A DNA stretch of 59,185 nt from Desulfocarbo sp964620595 (GCA_964620595.1 CAZUHP010000017.1:1-59185); one strand, 5' to 3'; positions 49,713 to 58,689 are shown, numbered from the stretch's first letter. Translations and numbers: made by a program. The notes: generated by a model from the letters alone, not told the origin.

Positions 49713-50132
49713 ATGGACACTCGGCCGGGGGACATAAAGCTCATCCACCACAACCGCAAGCCGGTGGTGTATGCGCGGGTGGAGGAAATCCTGGCCGACG
49801 TGAAGCCGGGCTGGTGGCAGGTGCGCTTGTTGATCCTGCAAGTGCCGGCCCGGGAGGTGACCTGGATCCTGCGGGACGAGTATATCGACGGCGGCGAGTT
49901 CACCATGGACGGTGAACCCATGCGCCTGGAGCCCATACCTCCGCCCAAGCCGGTGCGCGACTCCCAGGCCCCACCCCCCAGCGGGGATGGCGACGGGAGC
50001 GACGAGGGAGACGACAGTAGTGCACCCCCCGACGGGGGAGGCACGGGAGGCGCGGGGGGCGCGGGGGGCGCGGGGGGCGCGGCGGGCGGCGGCAAGGTGG
50101 TGGACCTGTCCTCCCGCCGGCGCAACAAGTAG
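49713..50132 (+). CDS. Hypothetical protein with a Gly-Gly-Ala repeat
   Basis: 139 residues from ATG 49713, with GGAAGGAG 7-8 nt upstream. The N-terminal 75 residues look folded: IKLIHHNRKPVVYARVEEILADV, then GWWQVRLLILQVPAREVTWILRDEYIDGGEFTMDG (cut in two). This resembles a small beta-barrel such as a KOW/Tudor-like or WYL-like element, not recognised further. The C-terminal half is acidic then a GGGTGGAGGAGGAGGAAGGG stretch encoded by a G-run microsatellite (50038-50085), and a basic tail KVVDLSSRRRNK. The repeat stretch is likely unstructured and variable between strains (inference). Confidence 0.7.
   Translation: MDTRPGDIKLIHHNRKPVVYARVEEILADVKPGWWQVRLLILQVPAREVTWILRDEYIDGGEFTMDGEPMRLEPIPPPKPVRDSQAPPPSGDGDGSDEGDDSSAPPDGGGTGGAGGAGGAGGAAGGGKVVDLSSRRRNK
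50038..50085 (+). repeat. G-run microsatellite inside a coding region
   Basis: About four units of CGCGGGGGG in the frame of the 139-residue gene, encoding Gly-Gly-Ala repeats. Same composition as the intergenic arrays. Confidence 0.8.
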
Positions 50133-50175
50133 CCGGGCGCAAGGCGGGCCGGGTGGCGGGGCGTCCTGCCCGGCC

Positions 50176-51024
50176 CTACAGCCTCAACAGCATCTGCCAT
50201 AGACTGATTATCTTGGCGCGGCGGGCGTTCAGCTCGGTGCGGCAGGCCTCGATTCCCCCTTGGTCCATGTCCAGCTTTTCCAGGATGTTCTCCTTGACCT
50301 CGGGAGGGTCGCTGTTGCCCGAGTCGCCCAACTGGCTTTCGCGGGCCAGGAAATCGGCCACGTGCACCGAGGCGGGCACGGCCACGAAATTCAGGCCCGC
50401 GTGCAGCTCGTGGTGGTAGCCCACGCCCTCCACCAGTTGGGGGGGCAGGTCCCAGTACTCGCACAGGGCCTTGCCTATCTGGGCGTGGTCCATGTCCTGG
50501 GCCTGCTCTGCCTGGCGGTAGCCCAAGTCCTCCCGCTCCATGAGGAGCTTCATGGCGTCCACGTCCTCGGGGAAGAAGGCGGCCAGCACCACCTTGCCCA
50601 AATCGTGCAGGAGGCCCGCCGTGAAGGCTATCTCCGGCTCGCAGGCGCGGGTGAGGCTGGCCACGATGCGCGATGCGTCGGCCACGCACACCGAGTGCAG
50701 CCAGAGGAGTTCAGCGGCCTGCTTGTTGCGGAAGCTGGAGGGATGCAGGAACCCCATCAGGCTGGCGCCCAGGCAGATGTTCCTTATCTCCTCGTAGCCC
50801 AGGGCCACCACGGCCCTGCGTACGGTCACGATCTTGTGGCGGAACCCATAGTAGGCGCTGTTGGCCACGGTGAGCACCTTGGACGACAGCGACTGGTCAT
50901 GAGTGATTATATGTTCCATGTCCCGCGCCGACGAGTTCTCGTCGTTCAGCAAGGCCAGGATTTGGGCCAGGACCGTGGGTAGGGTGGGGAGATACCGGAT
51001 TCCCTTGATGAACCGCTGTTGCAT
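50176..51024 (-). CDS. HDOD-domain signalling protein
   Basis: 282 residues, one HDOD (HD-related output) domain filling most of the protein: LPTLPTVLAQILALLNDENSS near 13-33, then DQSLSSKVLTVANSAYYGF, an AVVALGYEEIRNICLGASLMGF block, and the helix LWLHSVCVADASR. The usual HD is present as AGLLHDLGKVVL with histidine and aspartate near 137-146; an MDHAQIGKALCEYWDLP block follows. HDOD proteins serve as signal-transduction scaffolds, often in c-di-GMP or two-component circuits. The start ATG 51024 has GAGGTTG upstream. Confidence 0.9.
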   Translation of the reverse strand: MQQRFIKGIRYLPTLPTVLAQILALLNDENSSARDMEHIITHDQSLSSKVLTVANSAYYGFRHKIVTVRRAVVALGYEEIRNICLGASLMGFLHPSSFRNKQAAELLWLHSVCVADASRIVASLTRACEPEIAFTAGLLHDLGKVVLAAFFPEDVDAMKLLMEREDLGYRQAEQAQDMDHAQIGKALCEYWDLPPQLVEGVGYHHELHAGLNFVAVPASVHVADFLARESQLGDSGNSDPPEVKENILEKLDMDQGGIEACRTELNARRAKIISLWQMLLRL

Positions 51025-51144
51025 GGAAACAACCTCATAACCGGCGCTTGACAGGGGCCGGGGGTATACAATTGTTTTAAATCATACCACAGAAAAGCTG
51101 CCTGCAACTCACAAAACCTGGTCAATAATAAATAAACTAAGGGG

Positions 51145-52044
51145 TTAGCTCGGGTAGCCCGCTGCGACCAGGACCTCCCGGGTGCGTTCCCGCGCCTGGG
51201 CGAACGCCTGGGGCCCCAGGTGCAGCCGCTTGGGCCCCACCCGTATTTGGTTGCGTGCCCACACCTCACAAAGCGCCACCCCTTGCCGCTCCACCTGGGC
51301 CACCTGGTCCTGGTAGCTTTGGTGGCGGGCCGCGTCCACGGCCCTGGCCTGGAGCCGCAAGGGGGTCCAGGAGCGGCCCAGGGTGTGGGCCAGGGGCTTG
51401 GTCAGGCTGGCCGATGGCAGGTAGTGCACCACCATGGTCGCCGCCCCCAGGCGCTCCCGGGCCGCCACCAGCGGCGCCTTGTCCACCAGCCCGCCGTCCA
51501 CCAAAAGCTCTTTCCCCCGGGGCAGGGCGCAGAACATGACCGGCACCGCTCCCGAGGCTGCCACCGCCGTGGCCAGGTCCCCCTGGTCCAGCACCACCCG
51601 CCGGCCCCGGGCGGCGTCCAGGGCCACCAGCAGGCAGGGTTTGGGGCAGTCCTCGAAACGGCGCACCGGCAGGGCACGCTCCAGGAGTGCCACAAAGGCC
51701 CGGCCGCCCAGGTAGCCGGTGCGCCCCCGGAAGCGGCCCAGCAGGAGCCGCAGCAACTCCGCCCGGGAGGGAGGGTCCCAGAAGTCGTCCTTGCGGAGGC
51801 GCTTGAACAGGTCCAGCATCTCCCGCGGCTCCATGCCCGCCGCGGCCAGGGCCGCCACCAAGGCGCCCGAGGAGGTGCCGGCATAGGCGTCGGGCTCCAG
51901 GCCGGCATCGGCCAGGCCTTGCAGAAACCCGGCATGGGCGAAGAATCCGAAAAAGCCGGAAGACATCACCGCCACCAGGGGCCGCGCCGGAGGATGGGGC
52001 AGGGGGCCGGGTTTATGGGGTTCTTGTGAATCCATGACCCCCAT
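51145..52044 (-). CDS. Patatin-like phospholipase
   Basis: Serine hydrolase of the patatin family, predicted lipid acyl hydrolase. 299 residues. The nucleophile motif GTSSGALVAAL gives GxSxG with serine near residue 57-58, and the catalytic aspartate lies in the LVDGGLVDKAPLVAA block (DGG). The oxyanion region is SGFFGFFAHAGFLQGLADAG, where GFFAHAG stands for the usual GGxRG. RssA/YlbK-type single-domain bacterial member, no signal peptide. Start could be 52044 or the ATG three codons on. Divergent from the sirtuin gene with 46 bp between starts. Confidence 0.9.
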   Translation of the reverse strand: MGVMDSQEPHKPGPLPHPPARPLVAVMSSGFFGFFAHAGFLQGLADAGLEPDAYAGTSSGALVAALAAAGMEPREMLDLFKRLRKDDFWDPPSRAELLRLLLGRFRGRTGYLGGRAFVALLERALPVRRFEDCPKPCLLVALDAARGRRVVLDQGDLATAVAASGAVPVMFCALPRGKELLVDGGLVDKAPLVAARERLGAATMVVHYLPSASLTKPLAHTLGRSWTPLRLQARAVDAARHQSYQDQVAQVERQGVALCEVWARNQIRVGPKRLHLGPQAFAQARERTREVLVAAGYPS

Positions 52045-52090
52045 GCATAGACTAGGGCAGCCAATGTGTCAATGGGAGGCATTGTTACTT

Positions 52091-52858
52091 ATGGACCAGT
52101 CAACAAGCCTCGCCGGGCTCCTGGCCGGTGCGCGCCGGCTGGTGGCCTTCACCGGCGCAGGCATGTCCACCGAGAGCGGCATACCAGACTACCGCTCACC
52201 GGGCGGGGTCTGGAGCCGTTTCCGCCCCCCGGTCTTGCAGGAGTTCCTGGCCCAAGCCGAGGCGCGAGAACGTTACTGGCGGTTCTACCAGGAGTTCTTT
52301 CCCGCCTTTGCCGCCGCTCGGCCCCACCCCGGCCACCAGGCCCTGGGCCGGCTGCACGCGGCGGGCCGCCTGGTTGCGGTCATCACCCAGAACATAGACG
52401 GCCTGCACCGTGCCGGCGGGGTGCCGGCAGAGGACGTGCTGGAGCTGCACGGCAACCTGTTCACCAGCGCCTGCCTGGCCTGCGGCGGGTATGAGGCCCC
52501 CACCGAGGAGCTTTTGGCCGGTTTCGCCCGCAGCGGCGAGCCGCCCTCCTGCCCCCATTGCGGGGGGCCGGTGAAGCCGCGCACCATCTCCTTTGGCCAG
52601 TCCTTGGACGCGGCGCTCCTGGAGCGGGCCAGCCGGTTGGCGGCAGAAGCGGACCTCATGCTGGTCATGGGCTCGTCGCTCTCGGTGACGCCCGCGGCCG
52701 AGCTGCCCCGCATAACCCTGGCCCACGGCGGTCGGCTGGTGATACTGAACCGGGAGCCCACTCCCCTGGACCGCCGCGCCGAGCTGGTGTCGCGCGGCCC
52801 GGCCGGCCAGACCCTGGCCCGGGCGGTGGATGAGCTGCTGCCGCCTGGCTCAGGTTAG
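52091..52858 (+). CDS. Sir2-family NAD-dependent protein deacylase
   Basis: 255 residues from ATG 52091 (GGGAGG about 12 nt upstream; the frame opens at 52034). NAD-binding signature FTGAGMSTESGIPDYRS near residues 18-34, ITQNIDGLHRAGG near 96-108, and the catalytic histidine in ELHGNLF. Zinc is held by CLACGG and CPHCGG. The Rossmann part continues with ISFGQSLD and VMGSSLSVTPAAELP. It removes acetyl or other acyl groups from lysine using NAD+. With the HDAC-fold gene at 10.3 kb it is the second deacetylase-type gene in the window. Overlaps the convergent thioesterase by 9 bp. Confidence 0.94.
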   Translation: MDQSTSLAGLLAGARRLVAFTGAGMSTESGIPDYRSPGGVWSRFRPPVLQEFLAQAEARERYWRFYQEFFPAFAAARPHPGHQALGRLHAAGRLVAVITQNIDGLHRAGGVPAEDVLELHGNLFTSACLACGGYEAPTEELLAGFARSGEPPSCPHCGGPVKPRTISFGQSLDAALLERASRLAAEADLMLVMGSSLSVTPAAELPRITLAHGGRLVILNREPTPLDRRAELVSRGPAGQTLARAVDELLPPGSG

Positions 52859-53308
52859 GAGGTTGCCCTCTTGGTCAAAGGGCAGGGGCGTTCCCTTGCG
52901 GTAGGCCATGGCCTGGCCGGTGGCGATACGCTTGCCGTCGGCTTCCTGGTAGACTTGAGCGTCATATAGCGCGGTCTTGCGGGTGGCGTTGATCTCCTTG
53001 GCCTCGGCGATGAGCCGGGCGCCCGGCTCGGCCGGGGCCAGGTAGTAGATGTTGATCTGCAGGGCCACCGCGATCTCGCCATGGGCATTGCAGGCCAGTT
53101 GAAAGGCCTCGTCCAGGAGTGAAAACACGGCCCCGCCGTGCAACATGCCGAAGATGTTTTGCATCTCGGGCTTGAAGCGCATGGCCACCCTGGCAAAGCC
53201 CGGGCTGATATCCAAGACCTCCAGGCCCAGGATGTCCTTGAAGGGCTCTTGGCGGCTGCGGGCCCAGAGCTTTTGCACTGGCTCTGCTTGGCTTTGGCGC
53301 TGGCTCAT
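52850..53308 (-). CDS. PaaI-type hotdog thioesterase
   Basis: 152 residues from ATG 53308, with GAGAGG 6 nt upstream; the long frame above it is a shadow of the methyltransferase gene. The PaaI/COG2050 motif FGMLHGGAVFSLLDEAFQLA is at about 61-80, with the glutamate in LDEA. FKDILGLEVLDISPGFARVAM precedes it (cut here), and INIYYLAPAEPGARLIAEAKEI follows. Probably cleaves acyl- or aryl-acyl-CoA. Its 3-prime end overlaps the end of the sirtuin gene. Confidence 0.88.
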   Translation of the reverse strand: MSQRQSQAEPVQKLWARSRQEPFKDILGLEVLDISPGFARVAMRFKPEMQNIFGMLHGGAVFSLLDEAFQLACNAHGEIAVALQINIYYLAPAEPGARLIAEAKEINATRKTALYDAQVYQEADGKRIATGQAMAYRKGTPLPFDQEGNLLT

Positions 53309-53354
53309 GAGGTTCCTCTCCAGGGAAAACGAAAGGCGCAGGTGACAGCATAGC

Positions 53355-54665
53355 ATGACGAGCAGCGAGCAAAAAATCCCCGCCTCCCGGGAGATGGAGC
53401 TGGCGGTGAGCGGCCTGGCCGCGGGCGGCCGGGGCCTGGCCCGGGCCGCTGACGGGCGGGTGGTGTTCGTGGCGGGCGCCCTGGCCGGGGAGAGGGTGCG
53501 CGCCGTGGTCACGGCCGAGAAGCGCCAGTACCTGGAGGCCAAGACCGCGGAAGTGCTGGTTTCCTCGCCCGAGCGCGTGGAGCCGGCCTGCCCCTGGTAC
53601 GGCCGCTGCGGCGGCTGCGACCTCATGCACCTGGCCTACCCGGCCCAGGTCCGGGCCAAGGCGGAGTGGCTGGAGCAGGCCCTCCGGCGCCTGGGTGTCC
53701 CGGCGGCGCGGGTGGTTCCCTCGCCGCGGGAATGGGGCTATCGCCACCGGGTGCGCTGGCAGGTGCAGTCCGGGCGGGTGGGTTTTTTCGCCCGGGCCAG
53801 CCGCGAGCTAGTGGAGGTGGAGCATTGCCCGGTGGCGGCCGGGGGGCTCAACCGCCTGCTGGCCGGCCTGGCCGGTGCCGGCTTGGCGGCCTGGCCCGAG
53901 CTGGGCTGGTTGGAGGCCATAGCCGGCTCGGAGGGACGGGTGCTGGTGGCGGCCGGCCTGGCGCCGGACACACCGGCCGGGCGGCGGGCCGCGCTCAAGG
54001 AGGCCCTGGCCGGTGCCGGGGCCAGCGGGGTGCGGGTGTTCCGGGGCCGCCGCGCCGAGGGCTGGCACTATGACGCGGCCGGCGGTTTGGTCTACTATGA
54101 GCGGGAGGGATTGCGCCTGCGGGCCTGGCCCGGGCTTTTTTGCCAGGTCAACTGGCCGGCCAACCGGCTTCTGGTCGCCGAGGTGCTGCGGGCGGCCGGC
54201 GGGGCAGGGGAAGGCGCGGCCAAGGCCCTGGACCTGTTCGCGGGCTCGGGCAACTTTTCCCTGCCCCTGGCCGCGGCGGGATGGGGAGTGCTGGCGGTGG
54301 AGGAGGCAGGGGACGCGGTGGCCGCGGGCCAGGCCCAGGCCAGGGAGCTGGGCCTGGAGCAGGCGGTGGTGTTCGCGCGGGGCCGGGCGGACCAGGTGCT
54401 GGCCGGGTTGGAGGCGGACGGCCAGCGTTGCGACCTGGTAGTGCTGGACCCGCCCCGGGCCGGGGCCAAGGGTCTCATGGCCCGCCTGGCCGCCCTGGAG
54501 CCGCGGCGGGTGATCTATGTCTCCTGCCATGCCGCCACCCTGGCCCGGGATGCCGCCCAACTGGCGGCCCGGGGCTATGTGCCCCGGGATTTGTGCGTGG
54601 TGGACCTTTTCCCCCAGACCGCCCACCTGGAGGCCGTGCTCGTGTTGGACCGGGAGAATGACTGA
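53355..54665 (+). CDS. RlmD/TrmA-type 23S rRNA uracil-C5 methyltransferase
   Basis: 436 residues. An N-terminal TRAM domain (about 13-65) precedes a 4Fe-4S motif CPWYGRCGGCDLMHLAY near 77-93. The SAM-binding site is LDLFAGSGNFSLPLA near 294-308, then VVLDPPRAGAKG. The catalytic cysteine is in VIYVSCHAATLARD near 386-399, and the general base glutamate is in TAHLEAVLVL. The four iron-sulfur cysteines are C77, C83, C86 and, later, C166, as seen from text rather than proven. Which uridine is methylated (U747 or U1939) is not evident. Its end overlaps the next gene by 8 bp. Confidence 0.9.
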   Translation: MTSSEQKIPASREMELAVSGLAAGGRGLARAADGRVVFVAGALAGERVRAVVTAEKRQYLEAKTAEVLVSSPERVEPACPWYGRCGGCDLMHLAYPAQVRAKAEWLEQALRRLGVPAARVVPSPREWGYRHRVRWQVQSGRVGFFARASRELVEVEHCPVAAGGLNRLLAGLAGAGLAAWPELGWLEAIAGSEGRVLVAAGLAPDTPAGRRAALKEALAGAGASGVRVFRGRRAEGWHYDAAGGLVYYEREGLRLRAWPGLFCQVNWPANRLLVAEVLRAAGGAGEGAAKALDLFAGSGNFSLPLAAAGWGVLAVEEAGDAVAAGQAQARELGLEQAVVFARGRADQVLAGLEADGQRCDLVVLDPPRAGAKGLMARLAALEPRRVIYVSCHAATLARDAAQLAARGYVPRDLCVVDLFPQTAHLEAVLVLDREND

Positions 54666-55656
54666 GGCCGCGCGCCGCTGGGGCCTGGCCGGGCTGTTGG
54701 GCCTGGTCCTGCTGCTGGCCGCGGCCCAAGGAGCGCATGCCGTGGGACCCTACAGCCATCTGAGGTTCGCCCGCGCCCTCTGGCCCCAGGCCGCCCCGGC
54801 CCTGGGACTGGACCCGGGGCGCAGTGACCTCCTGCCCGCCCTGTACGCCGGTGCCCTGGCCCCGGACGCGGGCTACTACCCGGGCGCCGAGCCGCGGGTG
54901 GCCACCCTGGTGCACGTGGTGCGGCCCTGGGCCTTTTGCCGGGCGCTGCTCGAGCGGGCCTCCACCCCGGCGGACAAGGCCTTTGCCCTGGGCTGGACTT
55001 CCCACGCGCTTTTGGACCTGCACACCCACGGCGAGTTGATCAACCGCCTGGCCGGCGGGGTGTACAACCACGACCGCCTCCTGCACAAGCAGATCGAGTG
55101 GGGCCTGGAGTGCTGGCTCCTGGAGCAGCCGGCCAGCGCCTGGCTCTGGGACCCGCCGGTGGACCCCCGGGCCGGCCTGGACCTGTGGGCCCGGACTCTG
55201 GGGGAGGTCTACGGCGGCCGGGTGAGCCGCGGGCTGCTTTTGCGGGCCCAGCGCTCCCAGCTCCAGGAGGTGGCCCGCCTGCCCTATGTGTGGTGGTGGA
55301 GCGGCCGCCTGGCCCGGCGGGGCCACTGGGTGGTCAACACCTTGGGCTCGCTCATCGGCGCCACCCTGCGTCCGGCCTACGTGGCCTGGCTCACCTGGCG
55401 CCAGACAGACCTGGATGTGCGCGCGGTGCTCGCCCCCCGGCTGCCCGCGCCTCAGGACACCCGCGACCTCATGGCCATCATGGGGCGGACCCAGGCCGAG
55501 TTGCTGGGGCTGCTGGCAGGCGGCCGATGGCCCCAGGGCGGCCTGGACGCAGACCCGGCCTGCCAGGGCGAGGAGTGCCCAGAGGGCAGGGAGGCCCTGC
55601 AATGGCTGCGCGACCCTGGCCGTAACAGCCAGGCGGCTGCTAAAATAAAAGATTGA
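54658..55656 (+). CDS. Zinc-dependent phospholipase C-like protein
   Basis: 332 residues from ATG 54658, overlapping the methyltransferase stop. A signal peptide (LGLVLLLAAAQGAHA) is cleaved before VGPYSHL. The mature part matches the zinc-dependent phospholipase C / S1-P1 nuclease helical fold: GPYSHLRFARAL start, AGALAPDAGYYPG near residues 64-76, FALGWTSHALLDLHTHGELIN near 110-130 with metal-binding histidines, and VYNHDRLLHKQIEWGLE. The exact substrate is unclear (phospholipid head-group or unknown). The C-terminus is acidic and ends KIKD. Confidence 0.8.
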   Translation: MTEAARRWGLAGLLGLVLLLAAAQGAHAVGPYSHLRFARALWPQAAPALGLDPGRSDLLPALYAGALAPDAGYYPGAEPRVATLVHVVRPWAFCRALLERASTPADKAFALGWTSHALLDLHTHGELINRLAGGVYNHDRLLHKQIEWGLECWLLEQPASAWLWDPPVDPRAGLDLWARTLGEVYGGRVSRGLLLRAQRSQLQEVARLPYVWWWSGRLARRGHWVVNTLGSLIGATLRPAYVAWLTWRQTDLDVRAVLAPRLPAPQDTRDLMAIMGRTQAELLGLLAGGRWPQGGLDADPACQGEECPEGREALQWLRDPGRNSQAAAKIKD

Positions 55657-55690
55657 GTGGCGCGAACCAACCTTGCTGCGGGAGAGCCCT

Positions 55691-56320
55691 ATGCAATGCC
55701 TCAGAACCCTGGCCTTGGCCCTGGCGGCCCTGCTGGTGGCCCTGGGGGGGATGCCGGCCGCGGCGCTGACCGTGGACCAGGTGGTCGCCCTCAAGCGGGC
55801 CGGGGTTTCGGACGAAACCATACGCCAGATGATCCGCACCGAGATCAAGGTGCGGGCCATGGGCGGGGTGGGGGTCTACACGGTTCAGCAGAAGGGCGGA
55901 GCGGAGTGGATCGTGTACCAGGCCGCCTCGCCCCGGGGGGTGGTGGACTATCCCTGGGACCCGGACCAGTATTACCCCCAAAGCGGAGTGGCCAGGGTGG
56001 CGGCCGCGCTGGACGCCAGGCGCGCTTCCCCGTCCCCGGGCAAGGCTCCTGTCCGCGCCAAGGGCCGGGCGCAAAGCGCGGCCAAGGGCTACACCTTGCA
56101 CCTGGCTTCTTATAAAAAGGAGGCCGGGGCTCGCAAGCAGGTGGCCGAGCTGGCCAAGAAGGGCGTGCAGGCCAAGGTGCAGGCCGTGGACCTGAAGGAC
56201 AAGGGCCGCTGGTACCGGGTGGTGGTGGGCAGCTTTCCGGCCCGGGCCCAGGCCCGGGCCCAGGGCGAACGCCTGGCCAAGGCCGGGAGCATCGGTTCTT
56301 TTCGGGTGATTCCCCGCTGA
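55691..56320 (+). CDS. SPOR-domain protein, exported
   Basis: 209 residues from ATG 55691 (GGGAGAG 5 nt upstream). Signal peptide to about residue 25 (LALALAALLVALGGMPAAA). The N-domain begins LTVDQVVALKRAGVSDETIRQMI, a short helix pair found in other exported proteins of this lineage. A basic linker (residues about 118-135) leads to a C-terminal SPOR domain (about 136-205; TLHLASYKKEAGARKQVAEL and YRVVVGSFPARAQAR). SPOR domains bind denuded glycan strands of peptidoglycan at the septum, so a role in division or wall remodelling is likely. Confidence 0.85.
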   Translation: MQCLRTLALALAALLVALGGMPAAALTVDQVVALKRAGVSDETIRQMIRTEIKVRAMGGVGVYTVQQKGGAEWIVYQAASPRGVVDYPWDPDQYYPQSGVARVAAALDARRASPSPGKAPVRAKGRAQSAAKGYTLHLASYKKEAGARKQVAELAKKGVQAKVQAVDLKDKGRWYRVVVGSFPARAQARAQGERLAKAGSIGSFRVIPR

Positions 56321-56447
56321 GCCGGGGCCGGCCCGGCTCCAAGTTGCCCGGCCCCGGGGCCTGTGCTAGGCTTGACCGCTAGTACTTCGGCCGAAACGGG
56401 GGTCGAATTTCACCGTTCATCCGCACCCTTGGGAGCAGGCGCCGCAG

Positions 56448-57794
56448 GTGGAGCCCTTGGATCTTTTCAGCCGCCGCCAGGTGCTCACGGTTCGTGAGCT
56501 GGTGAGCCAGCTCAAGAAGCTGGTGGAGCGGCAGTATGATTTCGTGTGGGTGGAGGGCGAGGTCAGCGGCCTGCGCCGGCCTGGATCGGGTCATGTGTAC
56601 TTCACCTTGAAGGACGAGGAGGCCAGCCTGCGCGCGGTGCTCTTCCGCCACCAGGCCGCCTTGCTGCGCTTCGGCCTGGAGGACGGGCTCCAGGTGCTCT
56701 GCCAGGGCCGGGTGTCGGTCTATGGCCCCAGGGGCGACCTGCAGTTGATCGTGGACACGGTGGAGCCCCGCGGCGCCGGTGCCTTGGCCCTGGCCTTTGA
56801 GCAGATAAAGCGCCGCCTGGCAGAGGAGGGCCTCTTGGCGGCGGAGCGCAAGAAGCCCCTGCCCGACCTGCCCAGGCGCATAGCGGTGGTCACCTCGCCC
56901 AGCGGTGCGGCCATCCGCGACTTCTTGAACGTGTTGCACCGCCGTTTCGCCGGGGTGGAGGTCGCGGTCTACCCGGTGCTGGTCCAGGGGGACCAGGCGG
57001 CGGGACAGATGATACAGGCCCTCGAGGACCTGGCCCGCTGGGGCTGGCCCGAGGTGATCGTGCTCACCCGGGGCGGCGGCTCGCCCGAAGACCTGTGGGC
57101 CTTCAACGACGAGGGCCTGGCCCGGGCCATTGCGGCCTGCCCCATCCCTGTGGTTTCGGCGGTGGGGCACGAGATAGACGTGAGCATCAGCGATCTGGTG
57201 GCCGACCTGCGGGCGCCCACTCCCTCGGCCGCGGCCGAGCTCCTGGTGCGGCCCCAGGCCGAGTTGGCCGAGCGCCTGGCCGGGCTGAAGGGACGCCTGG
57301 CCCAGGCGGGGGCCAGGCTGGTCAGCCGCCGCAGGATGGAGCTGGACGCCTTGCGCCGGGGCCTGGGCGATCCCCGCCGGCGCCTGGCGGACCAGCGGCT
57401 GCGGGTGGATGATCTGCTCTGGCGGGCGGCTTCCGGCCTGCGCGCCGGGCTGCACGCCAGGGCGCGCCGCTTGGGGGCATGCCGCGAGCGCCTGCGGGGG
57501 CAGCGGCCCGACCGCCGCCTGGCCCAGGTGCGCGGCCGCCTGGATGGGTTGAGCCACCGCCTGGGCGCGGCGGGGATCATGGCCGTGACCGGCCGCCGGG
57601 CCCGGCTGGACCAGCTCGCCGGCCGGCTGCGGGCCTTGAGTCCCCTGGCGGTGTTGGGCCGCGGCTTCGCCCTGGTCACCGGGCCGGGGGGTGAGTTGGT
57701 GAGGAACGCCGGCCAGGTGGCTCCGGGCGATACGGTGCGGGTGCGCCTGGCCCGGGGCCGGTTCCAGGCCCGGGTGACGGAGGTCGAGGCGTGA
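56448..57794 (+). CDS. xseA: Exodeoxyribonuclease VII large subunit
   Basis: Catalytic subunit of the ATP-independent exonuclease that degrades single-stranded DNA. 448 residues. An N-terminal OB-fold (LTVRELVSQLKKLVERQYDFVWVEGEVSGLRR, cut over residues 11-42; then GHVYFTLKDEEASLRAVLF) precedes the core: IAVVTSPSGAAIRDFLNVLH near 144-163, RGGGSPEDLWAFNDEGLARAI near 209-229, and VVSAVGHEIDVSISDLVADLRAPTPSAAAEL near 234-264. The rest is long helical coil. Starts at GTG with GGGAGCAGG upstream. Overlaps the M23 peptidase gene (GTGA). Confidence 0.95.
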   Translation: MEPLDLFSRRQVLTVRELVSQLKKLVERQYDFVWVEGEVSGLRRPGSGHVYFTLKDEEASLRAVLFRHQAALLRFGLEDGLQVLCQGRVSVYGPRGDLQLIVDTVEPRGAGALALAFEQIKRRLAEEGLLAAERKKPLPDLPRRIAVVTSPSGAAIRDFLNVLHRRFAGVEVAVYPVLVQGDQAAGQMIQALEDLARWGWPEVIVLTRGGGSPEDLWAFNDEGLARAIAACPIPVVSAVGHEIDVSISDLVADLRAPTPSAAAELLVRPQAELAERLAGLKGRLAQAGARLVSRRRMELDALRRGLGDPRRRLADQRLRVDDLLWRAASGLRAGLHARARRLGACRERLRGQRPDRRLAQVRGRLDGLSHRLGAAGIMAVTGRRARLDQLAGRLRALSPLAVLGRGFALVTGPGGELVRNAGQVAPGDTVRVRLARGRFQARVTEVEA

Positions 57795-58675
57795 GGCGGT
57801 TGGTCTTGTCCATGCTCTTGTTGTCGATGTTGGCCTGCCTGCCCCTGGCGGCCCGGGCGGGCATGGTGCGGGTGGAGCCCTCCAGGCTGGGCCAGGGCCA
57901 GCCGGCCCTGGTGCGCGCCTGTCTGGGCCGGGGGGTGAAGGACGCCTCGGCCATGTTCCTGGGCAAGGAGGTCCCCCTGGTGCGCGGCGCGGACGGCTGC
58001 TTCTGGGGCGCGGTGGCCGCGGACCTCTTGACCCGGCCGGGCGGGTATCAGTTGACCGTGCTGGCCAAGGGCCGGCCGGTGGCTGCAACGCGGGTGCGGG
58101 TGGTGCCCAAGGACTACGGCGAGCGGCGCATCACCGTGGCCAAGAAGTTCATGCGGCTCACCCCCCAACAGCTCCGCCGCCACCAGCGCGAGATCAAGGC
58201 CCAGCGCCGGGTGTATGCTCTCTTGACGCCCCGGCGCTTCTGGCGCGGCGCCTTTGTGCGGCCGGTGCCGGGCGCGGTGTCCGGCCCCTTTGGCCGGCGC
58301 AGCGTGATCAACGGCGAGCCGCGCAGCCCCCACAGCGGCGTGGACCTGCGCGCCCGCAAGGGCGATCCGGTCAGGGCCGCGGGCGCCGGGCGGGTGGCCC
58401 TGGTGCAGGACAGCTATTTCGGCGGCAAGACCATTCTCATCGACCACGGCCAGGGGGTGGTCACCGGCTATCGCCACCTGGACCGGGTGCTGGTCAAGAA
58501 GGGGCAGATGGTGGCCAAGGGCCAGGTCATCGGCCGGGTGGGCATGACCGGGCGGGTCACCGGCCCGCACCTGCATTTCGACGTGCACCTGAGCGGGGCC
58601 CGGGTGGACCCCCTGGCCTGGCTGAATATCAGCAAGCGCCTGGCCGGGCGCCTGGCCGGGCGCCCGGCGCGCTAG
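57791..58675 (+). CDS. M23-family metallopeptidase (LytM type)
   Basis: 294 residues, starting at GTG that overlaps the xseA stop. Signal peptide MRRLVLSMLLLSMLACLPLA with cleavage near ARAG. The C-terminal LytM domain has HSGVDLRARKGDPVRA near residues 178-193 (H and D zinc ligands) and GPHLHFDVHL near 258-267 (third ligand). The middle holds a strand-rich region and the YALLTPRRFWRGAFVRPVPG linker. Predicted to cut peptidoglycan peptide cross-links, or to act as an activator. Gene order xseA-M23-xseB-ispA is common in this lineage. Confidence 0.93.
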   Translation: MRRLVLSMLLLSMLACLPLAARAGMVRVEPSRLGQGQPALVRACLGRGVKDASAMFLGKEVPLVRGADGCFWGAVAADLLTRPGGYQLTVLAKGRPVAATRVRVVPKDYGERRITVAKKFMRLTPQQLRRHQREIKAQRRVYALLTPRRFWRGAFVRPVPGAVSGPFGRRSVINGEPRSPHSGVDLRARKGDPVRAAGAGRVALVQDSYFGGKTILIDHGQGVVTGYRHLDRVLVKKGQMVAKGQVIGRVGMTGRVTGPHLHFDVHLSGARVDPLAWLNISKRLAGRLAGRPAR

Positions 58676-58689
58676 CGGGAGGAGGCGGC

